A stretch of DNA of 62,973 bases, from positions 1 to 62,973 of the forward strand of contig NZ_VDMJ01000035.1 of assembly GCF_006335115.1 (NCBI RefSeq). The letters run 5' to 3'. Below, in pieces: positions 54,040 to 62,973 of the stretch; positions within the stretch are counted from its first letter, which is position 1; each line of letters starts with the position of its first letter. Made by a program: the position numbers and the translations under genes. This DNA comes from Streptomyces sp. NP160 (lineage in GTDB: Bacteria > Actinomycetota > Actinomycetes > Actinomycetales > Quadrisphaeraceae). The notes under the pieces were generated by a model, which saw only the letters and a program-made list of their open reading frames with translations, was not told the origin of the DNA and ran no database searches.

Positions 54040-54984
54040 ATGGACGTGCGGGCGCTGGAAGCGCTGAGGGCGGTGAGGTCGCAGGGCGGCGTGACGCGTG
54101 CCGCGGCCGTCCTCCACCTCACCCCGTCAGCGGTCTCGCAGCACCTGGCCTCGCTGACCCGGCAGGCGGGCGTGCCGCTCACCGAGCGCGCGGGCCGGGG
54201 CCTGCGGCTCACCGCGGCGGGCCTGGCGCTCGCCGGGGCCGCCGACGACGTGGCGGTGGCCCTCGAGCGGGCCCGGACCGCCGTGCGCGACGCGCAGGAG
54301 GCCTCCACCGGCTCCGTGAGCGTCTCGGCGTTCTCCTCCGGTGCCGAGCTGCTGCTGCCCGGCCTGCTCACGCGGCTGGCCGGCAGCGGCGTGGAGGTGG
54401 AGTGCACCGACGAGGACGTGCCGCTGGACGACTTCGCGCCGCTGACCGACCGGATCGACGTGGTGATCGCACACCGGCCCGAGGGGGAGCGCGCCTGGGT
54501 GGGCAGCCCCGGCGTGCGCGTGGTGCCGCTGCTGCGCGAGCCCCTCGACGTCGCCGTCCCCGTGGGCGACCCGCTGGTGGCCGTCGCGGCGGAGCACGGG
54601 GGAGTGCGTCCCGCCGACCTGGCCGGCCAGCGCTGGATCGCCGTCAAGGAGGGCTTCCCCGTGGCGGAGGTGCTGCGGACCGTCAGGGGAGCGGGACCCG
54701 AGGGCGGGCAGCCGTCGCGCGTGGTCTCGCGCATCAACGACTTCCACGTGGTGCTGGAGCTGGTGGCGGCCCGCCACGGCGCCTCCCTGCTGCCGCGCTA
54801 CACCTGCGGGCGCCACCCCGGCGTCCGGCTGCTCCCGCTGCTGGGGGTGCGCGCCGGACGGCAGGTGGACGCGCTGGTGCGCGCCGACACCGCCGAGCGC
54901 CCCGTGGTGCGCCGCGTGCTCACCGAGCTGACGGCGCTGGCGGCCGAGCTGGCCGGTGGGGCTGGCGGCGCTGGCGGCGCCTGA
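54040..54984 (+). CDS. LysR family transcriptional regulator
   Basis: The 314-residue protein has an N-terminal winged helix (MDVRALEALRAVRSQGGVTRAAAVLHLTPS; AVSQHLASLTRQAGVPL), then a LysR substrate-binding domain (TGSVSVSAFSSGAELLLPGL). ATG 54040 gives the standard length. The divergent EamA gene is the expected target. The 3' end has a Gly/Ala low-complexity tail that overlaps the convergent permease gene. Confidence 0.9.
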   Translation: MDVRALEALRAVRSQGGVTRAAAVLHLTPSAVSQHLASLTRQAGVPLTERAGRGLRLTAAGLALAGAADDVAVALERARTAVRDAQEASTGSVSVSAFSSGAELLLPGLLTRLAGSGVEVECTDEDVPLDDFAPLTDRIDVVIAHRPEGERAWVGSPGVRVVPLLREPLDVAVPVGDPLVAVAAEHGGVRPADLAGQRWIAVKEGFPVAEVLRTVRGAGPEGGQPSRVVSRINDFHVVLELVAARHGASLLPRYTCGRHPGVRLLPLLGVRAGRQVDALVRADTAERPVVRRVLTELTALAAELAGGAGGAGGA

Positions 54985-56287
54985 GCGAGGTCGAGAGCAC
55001 GCCCAGCAGCACCCCCACGGCCAGGAGCACACCGCCCCGCAGCCACACCCCGGCCTCCACCTGGGTGGCGAGCAGCACGCACGACGCGATGCCCAGCACC
55101 GGCAGGACCGTGGGCGTGGTGAAGTGGTCGTCCTCGCGCTCGCCCGGCCCCTCCCGCCGCAGCACGAGCACGGCGGCGTTCACCGCGGTGAAGACGACCA
55201 GCAGCAGCAGCACCAGCGTGGCGGCGAGGTCGGCCACGGTGCCGGTGAGCGCCAGCAGCAGCGAGGCCGCCGTGGTGACGACGATGGCGACCCACGGGGT
55301 GCGCCGGTTCGGGAGGACCCGCGCGAGGGCGGCGGGCAGCGCGCCGTCACGGGCCAAGCCGTAGGCGAGCCGCGAGCTCATGATCCCCGTGAGGAGCGCC
55401 CCGTTGGCGACCGCCACCAGCGCGATCGCGGCGAAGACCACCAGCGGCACGACGCCCGCCTCGCGCACCACCTCCAGCAGCGGCCCGGACGAGCCGGCGA
55501 GCACGTCGGTGGGGACCACGAGGCTCGCCACCACCCCCACGGCCAGGTAGACCAGCCCGGCCACCGCGAGCGCGCCGAACAGGGCGCGCGGGTAGGAGCG
55601 CCGCGGGTCGCGCACCTCCTCGGCCACGTTGACCGACGTCTCGAACCCCACGAAGGAGTAGAAGGCCAGCACCGTGCCGGCGAGGACCGCGGCGGCCGGG
55701 CCGTGCTCGGCGGTCCCCAGCGCGGTCAGCCGCGCGGCGTCGCCGCCGTCGCGCAGGAGCACCACCACCCCGAGGACGACGACCAGCACGAGCCCGCCCA
55801 CCTCGACGCACGTCATGACGACGTTGGCGCGCAGGGAGTCGCGGATGCCGCGGGCGTTCAGGGCCGCCAGGGCCAGCAGGAAGACGACGGCGACGAGCCA
55901 CACCGGCAGGTCCACGAAGGCGGCGAGGTAGTCGCCGCCGAACGCCAGGGCCAGCGCCCCCACCGACACCACGCCGGAGGCGAGCATGCAGAAGCCCACG
56001 ACGAAGCCGACCAGCGGGCCGAACGCGCGGGTGGTGTACACGGCGGCACCCCCGGCGCGGGGGTGCTTGGTGGCCAGCTCGGCGTACGAGGAGGCGGTGA
56101 GCAGCGCCAGGCAGAGCGCCACGACGAGCGGCACCCACACCGCACCCCCGGCGGCCCCGGCGACCTCGCCGACCAGCACGTACACGCCTGCGCCGAGCAC
56201 GTCGCCCAGGATGAACAGGAACAGCAGCGGCCCGGTGACGGTGCGCCGCAGCTGGCTGTCGTTCGCGGACGTCGCTCGGCTGGACAT
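54920..56287 (-). CDS. APC superfamily amino acid permease
   Basis: The 455-residue protein has 12 hydrophobic helices. The start region GPLLFLFILGDVLGAGVYVLVGEV and the FVGFETSVNVAEEVRDPRRSYPRAL motif are typical of CAT/APC permeases. It is a single gene with its ATG at 56287. The 3' end overlaps the LysR gene by 65 bp on the opposite strand. It likely imports cationic or neutral amino acids. Confidence 0.9.
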   Translation of the reverse strand: MSSRATSANDSQLRRTVTGPLLFLFILGDVLGAGVYVLVGEVAGAAGGAVWVPLVVALCLALLTASSYAELATKHPRAGGAAVYTTRAFGPLVGFVVGFCMLASGVVSVGALALAFGGDYLAAFVDLPVWLVAVVFLLALAALNARGIRDSLRANVVMTCVEVGGLVLVVVLGVVVLLRDGGDAARLTALGTAEHGPAAAVLAGTVLAFYSFVGFETSVNVAEEVRDPRRSYPRALFGALAVAGLVYLAVGVVASLVVPTDVLAGSSGPLLEVVREAGVVPLVVFAAIALVAVANGALLTGIMSSRLAYGLARDGALPAALARVLPNRRTPWVAIVVTTAASLLLALTGTVADLAATLVLLLLVVFTAVNAAVLVLRREGPGEREDDHFTTPTVLPVLGIASCVLLATQVEAGVWLRGGVLLAVGVLLGVLSTSLRRRQRRQPHRPARPPAPSAR

Positions 56288-56302
56288 GCGTCCAGCCTCG
56301 GG

Positions 56303-58624
56303 TCAGGCCCGAGTGATCGCCCCCCGGGAGCGCTGGTGGAGCCAGCTGGTCAGCTCGGAGGCCGGCAGCGGGCGGCTGTGCCAGTACCCCTGGGTGACGT
56401 CGCAGCCGATGGCCGTGATGGCCTGGAGCGTGGCGTCGTCCTCCACGCCCTCGGCCACCAGGCGCATGCCGAGGTCGTGGGCGAGGTCGATGGTGGCGCG
56501 CACGATGGTGGCCGTCCGCTGGTCCTCCAGGAGGCGGCGCGTGAACGCCCGGTCCAGCTTCAGCTCGCGCGCGGGCAGGTGGTTCAGGTGGGCCAGGGAG
56601 GAGTAGCCGGTGCCGTAGTCGTCGATGGACAGCTCGATCCCGCGCTCCACCAGCTGCGCCGCGACCTCCAGGCCGTGGGCGGCGTCGCTGACCAGGCCGG
56701 TCTCGGTCACCTCCAGCACCAGCGCTTCCGCGGGCACCAGGCGGGAGTCGAGCACGTCGTCGACGACGTCGAGCAGGCGCGGCCAGTCCAGGCAGCTCGC
56801 CGACAGGTTCACCGCCACCCGCAGGTCGTGGCCCTGCGCGCGCCACGCCGCGGCCTCGGCCACCGCCTGGCGCAGCACCCGCTCGGTGAGCTCGGGCAGC
56901 AGCCCGTGCTCCTCGGCCAGGTCGATGAAGGCGACGGGCTGCAGGAGCCCCAGCTCGGGGTGCTCCCAGCGCACCAGCGCCTCCACGCCGCTGACGGTGC
57001 CGTCGGCGTCGAGCTGCGGCTGGTAGTGCGCCACGACGCGTCCCGCCGTCGTCTGCGACGCCGGGGCGCCGAGCAGCGCGCGCAGGTCGTCCAGGAGTCG
57101 CTCGCGGTGCCGCGCGCCGGCGTCGAGGGCCTCGTCGAACCGCTCCAGGCCCCCGCCGGAGCGCTTGGCCTGCTGCATCGCGACGTCAGCGCGCCGGAGC
57201 ACCTCCTCCGCGGAGTGCCCCGGCTCGCGGGTCGCGAGGCCGGCGCTCGCCGCGACGCGCACCAGGCGGTCCCCCACGACGACCGGGAGGGTCACGGCGG
57301 CCAGCGCCCGTCCGGCGGTCTCCGCCGCGCGGGGGGCGTCGGCGCCCAGGAGCAGCAGGGCGAACTCGTCGGCCCCCAGGCGCGCCACCACCCGCGGGCC
57401 GCTGCTGGCGCGGCGGAGCCGGTCGGCCACCACCCGCAGCACCTCGTCGCCCACGGCCTGGCCGCAGCGGTCGTTCACCTCCTTGAAGCCGTCGAGGTCG
57501 AGCAGCAGCAGCGCCCCCCCGCCGGGGTGGTCGAGGGCCTCGCGCAGGCCCCGGCGGCTCTGCAGGCCGGTCAGCGGGTCGGTGACCGCCAGCCGGCGCT
57601 CGTCCACGAGCTGGGCCACCTCACCGGTCAGGACCGTCATCCGGACGCCGCCGAGCAGGAGCACCCCCACGGCCAGGAGCCAGGCCGAGTCCGGCAGCGC
57701 CGGGAGCCAGGCCACGTGGTCGACGGCGAGGAGCACGCAGGCGGTGGAGAGCACGGTCGCCATGACCACGCGGACGCCGCGCAGGGGCGGCGCGACGTCG
57801 GCGCGCGGCCCGGGCGGGCTGAGCGCCGCCACGGCGAAGAGGCCGACGGCGACCATGCGCCCGGCCCCCACCACGCCCAGCGCCAGCGGGGAGGCGGACA
57901 GGCCGCCGGTGAGGAGCAGCAGGCCGGTCACCTCGGCGAGCAGGAAGGTGGTGGCCGCGGCGCCGAGCAGCTCCAGGCGCGCGTCCCGGCTGCGCCCGCG
58001 GACCGCGACGGCCGACCAGGCCATGAGCGCCATGGTCACGACGAGGGCGAGCCGGCCCACGAGCGCCAGCCCACCGACCGCCCCGATGCCGTTCGCCGCC
58101 AGCCAGGGGCCGAGCGCGAAGGCCACCACCGCGGAGACCACGCAGCCCCCGAGCAGCAGGTCCAGCCACCCACCCCGGGGGATGCCGTGGGTGGTGGACA
58201 GCACCAGGGCGTGCAGCCCCACCAGCACGAGCACGTGGCCGGCCAGGACGGTCAGCGCGAGCCACGGCAGGCGCGCGTAGGCGTCAGCCGGCAGCACCGG
58301 GCCGCCCGTGCCGAGCTGCGCCGCCGCTGCTGTGCGCAGCACCACCGCCAGGACCAGGCCGGCGGAGACCACCAGCCACGGCATCCGGCCGTCCTGGCGG
58401 CGCACCAGCGCCAGCACGGCGAGCGCCAGCACCGCCACGCCGGTGGGCAGCAGCGACAGGGCGCCCGCCCAGGCGGACGTCCACGGCGCCGCCGCCAGCG
58501 CCGCGTAGGCGACGACGGCGCCCGCGGTGGCCGCGCAGACCACCGTGCGCGCCGCCACCCGCCGCTGCCGGAGGAGCACCGTCGCTCCCCGACCGGCCCC
58601 TCGCCCAGCACCCCGAACGCTCAC
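56303..58624 (-). CDS. Membrane GGDEF-EAL domain protein (c-di-GMP turnover)
   Basis: The 773-residue protein has about 8-9 N-terminal helices (residues ~20-320), a diguanylate cyclase domain whose signature reads GADEF (ARLGADEFALLL) instead of GGDEF, and an EAL phosphodiesterase domain with EALVRW, NLSASCLDW, DDYGTGYSSLAHL and LKLDRAF. The EAL motifs are complete, so phosphodiesterase activity is likely; cyclase activity is doubtful. GTG 58624 gives the start just before the first helix; an upstream ATG would add a basic extension. Confidence 0.9.
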   Translation of the reverse strand: MSVRGAGRGAGRGATVLLRQRRVAARTVVCAATAGAVVAYAALAAAPWTSAWAGALSLLPTGVAVLALAVLALVRRQDGRMPWLVVSAGLVLAVVLRTAAAAQLGTGGPVLPADAYARLPWLALTVLAGHVLVLVGLHALVLSTTHGIPRGGWLDLLLGGCVVSAVVAFALGPWLAANGIGAVGGLALVGRLALVVTMALMAWSAVAVRGRSRDARLELLGAAATTFLLAEVTGLLLLTGGLSASPLALGVVGAGRMVAVGLFAVAALSPPGPRADVAPPLRGVRVVMATVLSTACVLLAVDHVAWLPALPDSAWLLAVGVLLLGGVRMTVLTGEVAQLVDERRLAVTDPLTGLQSRRGLREALDHPGGGALLLLDLDGFKEVNDRCGQAVGDEVLRVVADRLRRASSGPRVVARLGADEFALLLLGADAPRAAETAGRALAAVTLPVVVGDRLVRVAASAGLATREPGHSAEEVLRRADVAMQQAKRSGGGLERFDEALDAGARHRERLLDDLRALLGAPASQTTAGRVVAHYQPQLDADGTVSGVEALVRWEHPELGLLQPVAFIDLAEEHGLLPELTERVLRQAVAEAAAWRAQGHDLRVAVNLSASCLDWPRLLDVVDDVLDSRLVPAEALVLEVTETGLVSDAAHGLEVAAQLVERGIELSIDDYGTGYSSLAHLNHLPARELKLDRAFTRRLLEDQRTATIVRATIDLAHDLGMRLVAEGVEDDATLQAITAIGCDVTQGYWHSRPLPASELTSWLHQRSRGAITRA

Positions 58625-58770
58625 GGGACTCCCGTCCTCGGCGGCCCACGGGCCACCGCGTCGCATCTCGACCCCTGCACGGGCCCATCGACAGGCTGTT
58701 GATCTTCCTTGAGCGGCGATCGGCCGGTCGGGCACCCGCGGGCCGCCCGGGTCGCCTACCGTGCCGGGCG

Positions 58771-59634
58771 ATGGACCTCCACGGCGTCACCGCCCTCGAA
58801 CCCGCCGGGCGCGTGCTCGACGGCGCTGTCCCGCCGCTGGCGGGCGACGTCTGGCTCGCCGGCGGGACCTGGCTGTTCTCCGAGCCGCAGCCGGGAGCCC
58901 GCCGACTGCTCGACCTCGGCGGTCTCGGCTGGGAGCCGGTGGTCCTCGACGACGACGGCGACCTGCGCGTGGCCGCCACCTGCACGGTGCAGCAGCTCAC
59001 CGCGTGGACCGGGGCCCCGCCGCTGGTCGCGCAGTGCGCCGACGCCTTCCTGGCCGGGTGGAAGGTGCAGGGGGTGGCCACCGTCGGGGGCAACCTCGTC
59101 ACCGCCCTGCCCGCGGCCCCGATGGTCTCGCTGCTCGCCGCCCTGGACGGCGTCGCCGAGCTGTGGACGCCGCCCGCGGCGCCAGGGGCGGAGCCGGCCC
59201 GGCGCCACCTGCCCGTCGCCGAGCTCGTCACCGGGGACCGCACCACGGCGCTGGCACCGGGAGAGCTGGTCCGCGAGGTCGTCGTCCCCCGCGCCCACCT
59301 GGCGGCCCGGACCGCGTTCCGCAGGGCGACCCTCACGCCGCTGGGACGCTCCGCCAGCCTCGTGGTGGGCCGCCTCGACGCCCCCGAGCACGGCGGGCAG
59401 CTGGTGGTGACCGTGACCGCGGCGACCCGGGCGCCGCTGCAGCTGCGCTGGCCCTCCCCGTCGTCGCTGGCGGAGCAGGGCGGACCGGACGCGGCGGCGG
59501 CCGCGGTCGACGCCGCGGTCGACGGCTCCCAGCCGCGGCGGACCTGGCACGACGACGTGCACGGCCACCCCGCGTGGCGGCGCGCGATGGCGCTGGCGCA
59601 GGTCCGCGAGGTCGTGCGGGAGCTGCTGGCGTGA
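58771..59634 (+). CDS. Xanthine dehydrogenase-type FAD-binding subunit
   Basis: The 287-residue protein has FAD-binding motifs ATVGGNLVTALPAAP and LAGGTWLF, matching the CoxM/XdhB family. It passes electrons from the Fe-S/Mo subunit to NAD or another acceptor. Stop overlaps the fused subunit start (GTGA). The start at ATG 58771 follows about 146 bp of divergent intergenic DNA shared with the GGDEF-EAL gene. Confidence 0.88.
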   Translation: MDLHGVTALEPAGRVLDGAVPPLAGDVWLAGGTWLFSEPQPGARRLLDLGGLGWEPVVLDDDGDLRVAATCTVQQLTAWTGAPPLVAQCADAFLAGWKVQGVATVGGNLVTALPAAPMVSLLAALDGVAELWTPPAAPGAEPARRHLPVAELVTGDRTTALAPGELVREVVVPRAHLAARTAFRRATLTPLGRSASLVVGRLDAPEHGGQLVVTVTAATRAPLQLRWPSPSSLAEQGGPDAAAAAVDAAVDGSQPRRTWHDDVHGHPAWRRAMALAQVREVVRELLA

Positions 59635-62435
59635 GCGCGGTGGTCAACGGCCGCAGCGACGAGCGCGAGCCCCGTCCCGGGCAGTGCCTGCGCACCTGGC
59701 TGCGCGAGGGGGGCTGGAGCGGGGTCAAGAAGGGCTGCGACGCCGGCGACTGCGGCGCGTGCACCGTCCACGTGGACGGGCGCGCCGTGCACTCGTGCCT
59801 GTACCCCGCGGTGCGCGCGCAGGGCCGCGAGGTGACGACGGTCGAGGGGCTGCGCCACCCCTGCCAGCAGGCCTTCCTCGACGCGCAGGGCTTCCAGTGC
59901 GGCTTCTGCACCGCCGGGATGCTCATGACCACCGCCGCCCTGGAGCCCCACCAGCACGACGACCTCGAGCGCGCCTTCAAGGGCAACCTGTGCCGCTGCA
60001 CCGGCTACCGCTCCATCCGCGACGCGGTCGCCGGCCGGACCACCGTGGAGCGCGCCCCCGCTGCCGGCGCCGCCGTCGGGACCAGCACGCCCGCACCGGC
60101 CGGCCCCGCCGTCGTCACCGGCGCCGCCCGCTTCACCCTCGACGAGCCACCGCCGCCGGGCCTGCTGCACCTCGCGGTGCTGCGCTCGCCGCACGCCCAC
60201 GCCCGGGTGCTCGGCGTCGACGCCGCGCCCGCGCTCGCGGTGCCCGGCGTCGTGCGCGTCATCACCGCCGACGACGTCGACGGCGACGGCGCCGTCGTGC
60301 GCCCCGTCCTGCACTCCTCCGCGCGCCACCACCGCTCCAGCGACGACCCCGACGACACCCTCGTGCTCGACCGGGTGCTCCGGTTCGCCGGGCAGCGCGT
60401 GGCCGCCGTGGTGGCCGAGACGGTGGCGGCGGCCGAGGCGGGGGTCGCGGCGCTGGCCGGCGGCGTGGAGTACGAGGTGCTGCCGGCCGTCTTCGACCCC
60501 GAGGAGGCGATGCACCCCGCGCGCACCGGGGCGCCGGTGCTCCACGGCGACAAGGACCCGGCGCTGACGCGCGTCGCCCGCCCGGCCGACAACGTGGTGG
60601 CCGAGGTGCACGGGCACCTGGGCGACGTCGAGGCCGGCTTCGCGGCCGCCGCGGCCGCCGGGGGCGCCGTGGTGGAGGGCACCTGGCGCAGCCAGCGCCT
60701 CGCGCACGCGGCGCTGGAGACCCACGCCGCCCGCGGGTGGCTCGAGGGCTCGCTGGAGGGGGGTGGCCGGCTCGTCGTCCGCTCCTCCACGCAGACGCCG
60801 TTCCTCACGCGGGACGCGCTCGCGGTGGTGCTGGGCCTGCCCCGCGAGCAGGTCCGCGTGGTCGCCGGGCGGGTGGGCGGCGGCTTCGGCGGGAAGCAGG
60901 AGATGCTCACCGAGGACCTCGTCGGCCTGGCCGTGCTGCTCACCGGCCGCCCCGTGCAGTGGGAGCTGACGCGCGCCGAGCAGTTCTCCGCCACCACCAC
61001 GCGGCACCCCATGGCCGTGACCGCGCAGCTGGGGGCGCTGCCCGACGGCACGCTCACCGCGATGTCGGTGCGCGTGGTGTCGAACACGGGCGCGTACGGC
61101 AACCACGCCCCGGGCGTCCTCTTCCACGGGTGCGGGGAGTCCCTCGGGGTGTACCGCTGCGCCAACAAGCGCGTGGACGGGTGGGCGGTCTACACCAACA
61201 CCGTCCCGTCCGGGGCCTTCCGGGGGTACGGCCTGTCGCAGCTGGTCTTCGCGGTCGAGTCCGCGATGGACGAGCTGGCCCGCGCGCTCGGGATCGACCC
61301 CTACGACCTGCGGCGCCGCAACGCCGTCGTGCCCGGCGACCCCATGACCTCCACCACGGACGAGGACGACGACGTCGTCTACGGCAGCTACGGCCTCGAC
61401 CAGCTGCTCGACCGCGTCCAGGCGCACGTCGCCGCCCAGCGCGCGGCCGTGCGGGCGCAGGCGCCGGACGGGTGGCCGGTGGGGGAGGGCATGGCCATCT
61501 CCATGATCGACACGGTGCCGCCGCGCGGCCACCACGCCGACGCCGCGGTCGCGCTGGTCCTCGACGACGACGGCGTCGCGACCTACGAGGTCCGCGTGGG
61601 CACGGCCGAGTTCGGCAACGGCACCACCACCGTGCACGCCCAGCTCGCCGCCACCGCGCTGTGGACGACGCCGGACCGGGTCCGGGTCCGCCAGTCCGAC
61701 ACCGACGTCGTCCCCCACGACACCGGCGCCTTCGGGTCCACCGGCACCGTGGTGGCCGGCCGCGCCGTGCACGCCGCGGCCGGTGAGCTCGGGCGCCTGC
61801 TCGTCGCCCGCGCGGCGGCCGGGGCGGGCGCGCCGCCGGAGGCGTGCCGGCTTGACGGCGACGTCGTCGTCGTCGCCGGAGCCCGCGTGCCGCTGGCCGA
61901 CCTGGCGGCCCAGGCGGCGGGGGAGGGCACCGAGCTGGTGGGGACCGGGCAGTGGTCCGGGACCCCGCGGTCGGTGGCGTTCGACGTCCAGGCGTTCACC
62001 GTCGCCTGCGACCCCGCCACCGGCGAGGTGCGGATCCTCGCGTCGGTGCACGGCGCCGACGCCGGTGTGGTGGTCAACCCCGAGCAGTGCCGGGGCCAGG
62101 TGGAGGGCGGCGTCGCCCAGGCCATCGGCGCGGCGCTGTACGAGGAGGTGCGCCTCGACGACGGCCCCGGCGGGTCGGGGGCCGTGAGCAACCCCGCCTT
62201 CCGGACCTACCACCTGCCCACCTGGGCGGACGTCCCGACGACGGAGGTGCTCTTCGCGGACACCTCCGACACCGTCGGGCCGGTGGGCGCCAAGTCGATG
62301 AGCGAGAGCCCGTACAACCCGGTCGCGCCGGCGCTGGCCAACGCGGTGCGCGACGCCACGGGGGTGAGGTTCCACCGGCTGCCGATGGCGCGCGACGCGG
62401 TCTGGCTGGCCTGGCGATCGGAGGAGACGGCATGA
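59631..62435 (+). CDS. Xanthine dehydrogenase, fused 2Fe-2S and molybdenum subunit
   Basis: The 934-residue protein begins with a 2Fe-2S domain (GCDAGDCGACTVHVDG with plant-type ligands, then QCGFCTAGM and LCRCTGYRSI for the second cluster; residues ~1-145). A short Ala/Pro linker joins it to the large molybdopterin subunit (~155-934) with VGGGFGGKQE, GAFRGYGLSQ and EVRVGTAEFGNGTT. In many bacteria these are separate proteins. With the FAD subunit it oxidises hypoxanthine/xanthine. Confidence 0.9.
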   Translation: MSAVVNGRSDEREPRPGQCLRTWLREGGWSGVKKGCDAGDCGACTVHVDGRAVHSCLYPAVRAQGREVTTVEGLRHPCQQAFLDAQGFQCGFCTAGMLMTTAALEPHQHDDLERAFKGNLCRCTGYRSIRDAVAGRTTVERAPAAGAAVGTSTPAPAGPAVVTGAARFTLDEPPPPGLLHLAVLRSPHAHARVLGVDAAPALAVPGVVRVITADDVDGDGAVVRPVLHSSARHHRSSDDPDDTLVLDRVLRFAGQRVAAVVAETVAAAEAGVAALAGGVEYEVLPAVFDPEEAMHPARTGAPVLHGDKDPALTRVARPADNVVAEVHGHLGDVEAGFAAAAAAGGAVVEGTWRSQRLAHAALETHAARGWLEGSLEGGGRLVVRSSTQTPFLTRDALAVVLGLPREQVRVVAGRVGGGFGGKQEMLTEDLVGLAVLLTGRPVQWELTRAEQFSATTTRHPMAVTAQLGALPDGTLTAMSVRVVSNTGAYGNHAPGVLFHGCGESLGVYRCANKRVDGWAVYTNTVPSGAFRGYGLSQLVFAVESAMDELARALGIDPYDLRRRNAVVPGDPMTSTTDEDDDVVYGSYGLDQLLDRVQAHVAAQRAAVRAQAPDGWPVGEGMAISMIDTVPPRGHHADAAVALVLDDDGVATYEVRVGTAEFGNGTTTVHAQLAATALWTTPDRVRVRQSDTDVVPHDTGAFGSTGTVVAGRAVHAAAGELGRLLVARAAAGAGAPPEACRLDGDVVVVAGARVPLADLAAQAAGEGTELVGTGQWSGTPRSVAFDVQAFTVACDPATGEVRILASVHGADAGVVVNPEQCRGQVEGGVAQAIGAALYEEVRLDDGPGGSGAVSNPAFRTYHLPTWADVPTTEVLFADTSDTVGPVGAKSMSESPYNPVAPALANAVRDATGVRFHRLPMARDAVWLAWRSEETA

Positions 62436-62932
62436 GCTCGCTGGAGCTGGAGTGGCTGGGACGGGCGATCGACCTGGCCCGCGAGAACGTCGACGGCGGG
62501 GGCGGGCCGTTCGGCGCCGTGGTCGTCCGGGTCGCCGAGGACGGCGGCGGCGAGGTCATCGCCACCGGGACCAACCTCGTCACGCCGACGCTGGACCCCA
62601 CCGCGCACGCCGAGGTGGTGGCCATCCGCAACGCCTGCGCCGCCGTCGGCGACTTCCGCCTGCCCGGGTGCGTGCTGGTGTCCTCGTGCGAGCCGTGCCC
62701 GCTGTGCCTGGCGGCCTCGCTGTGGGCGCGCGTCGACGGTGTCGTGTACGCCGCCGACCGCGACGACGCCGCGCTCGCGGGCTTCGACGACCGCGCCTTC
62801 TACGAGCTGTTCGCCGCGCCGCGGGAGCGCTGGCCCGAGATGGGGTCCATCAGCGTGGCGCACCTCGCCCACGACGACCGGCTGGCCCCGTTCACGGCGT
62901 GGGGCGCCCGCGCCGACCGCGTCGACTACTGA
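62432..62932 (+). CDS. guaD: Guanine deaminase (cytidine-deaminase fold)
   Basis: The 166-residue protein has the zinc site HAEVVAIRNA (His, catalytic Glu) and SSCEPCPLCLAASLW (two Cys). GGGPFGAVVVR is the standard lead-in. The C-terminal region and purine-dehydrogenase context favour guanine deaminase over TadA. It converts guanine to xanthine, the substrate of the preceding enzyme. ATG 62432 overlaps the previous stop by 4 bp. About 41 bp of non-coding DNA follow to the window end. Confidence 0.88.
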   Translation: MSSLELEWLGRAIDLARENVDGGGGPFGAVVVRVAEDGGGEVIATGTNLVTPTLDPTAHAEVVAIRNACAAVGDFRLPGCVLVSSCEPCPLCLAASLWARVDGVVYAADRDDAALAGFDDRAFYELFAAPRERWPEMGSISVAHLAHDDRLAPFTAWGARADRVDY

Positions 62933-62973
62933 ACCCGCCTGCGGACCTGGCGGTGCTCGGATCAGTCCCCGCC

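Noticed and set aside
58284-62375. 1,363-codon leftward frame opposite the xanthine dehydrogenase genes
   Set aside because: Low-complexity Gly/Arg/His-rich shadow frame typical of high-GC DNA; the opposite strand encodes clear enzymes with catalytic motifs.

Overview
The window is a very GC-rich chromosome of the kind seen in high-GC Actinomycetia. Gene content points the same way: DUF3046, DUF3817, RecA-RecX order, CGAAC-N4-GTTCG SOS boxes, an F420-type luciferase-like enzyme and abundant GTG starts. A Kineosporiaceae-like genus is plausible, but the sequence alone does not settle it. The host DNA is interrupted at 33013-51477 by a block that is visibly much richer in A+T. That block is an almost complete small siphovirus prophage.

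Left host arm (1-33 kb). In order it holds: a partial gene of unknown function under an SOS box; the large helicase Lhr; an amino-acid permease with an IclR regulator; a second permease with a copper amine oxidase; an ABC exporter with its own two-component system; small conserved actinobacterial genes; a GlxA/AraC regulator; and a seven-gene operon for reductive pyrimidine breakdown (ureidopropionase, dihydropyrimidinase, LLM oxidoreductase and an NMT1-type ABC importer). A secreted serine protease, an EamA exporter with a CGNR regulator, and an M20 peptidase follow. The arm ends with recA-recX-tag, a relic of a gluD-like permease, a DUF2071 gene and the 5' end of miaB. Several clusters concern nitrogen scavenging (amines, pyrimidines, and purines in the right arm).

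Prophage (33013-51477, unit length 18,422 bp). It is bounded by a 43-bp direct repeat lying inside the miaB coding sequence. The left end has a leftward winged-helix gene and about 0.9 kb without genes that is full of hairpins, promoters and terminators. Then come small membrane or coiled-coil proteins, a PD-(D/E)XK-like protein, a collagen-like tail fibre, an HNH nuclease and a tandem 81-bp dyad repeat. The morphogenesis operon follows: terminase, portal, fused protease-capsid with an internal start, connectors, major tail protein, frameshifted tail chaperones, tape measure and tail tip. A bidirectional terminator separates it from leftward lsr2 and a tyrosine integrase. I recognise no endolysin and no replication gene.

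The most interesting point is how the phage treats its target. Integration removes the miaB promoter, start codon and first codons. The phage end brings its own -10 element, GTG start and a near-copy of the lost N-terminus, and both versions have the same geometry (TATnCT, six bases, GTG, no Shine-Dalgarno). MiaB should therefore be made in the lysogen from a phage promoter.

Right host arm (51.4-63 kb). It holds the restored miaB, an EamA exporter with a divergent LysR regulator, an amino-acid permease, a GGDEF-EAL protein, and a purine cluster (xanthine dehydrogenase FAD subunit, fused Fe-S/molybdenum subunit, guanine deaminase).
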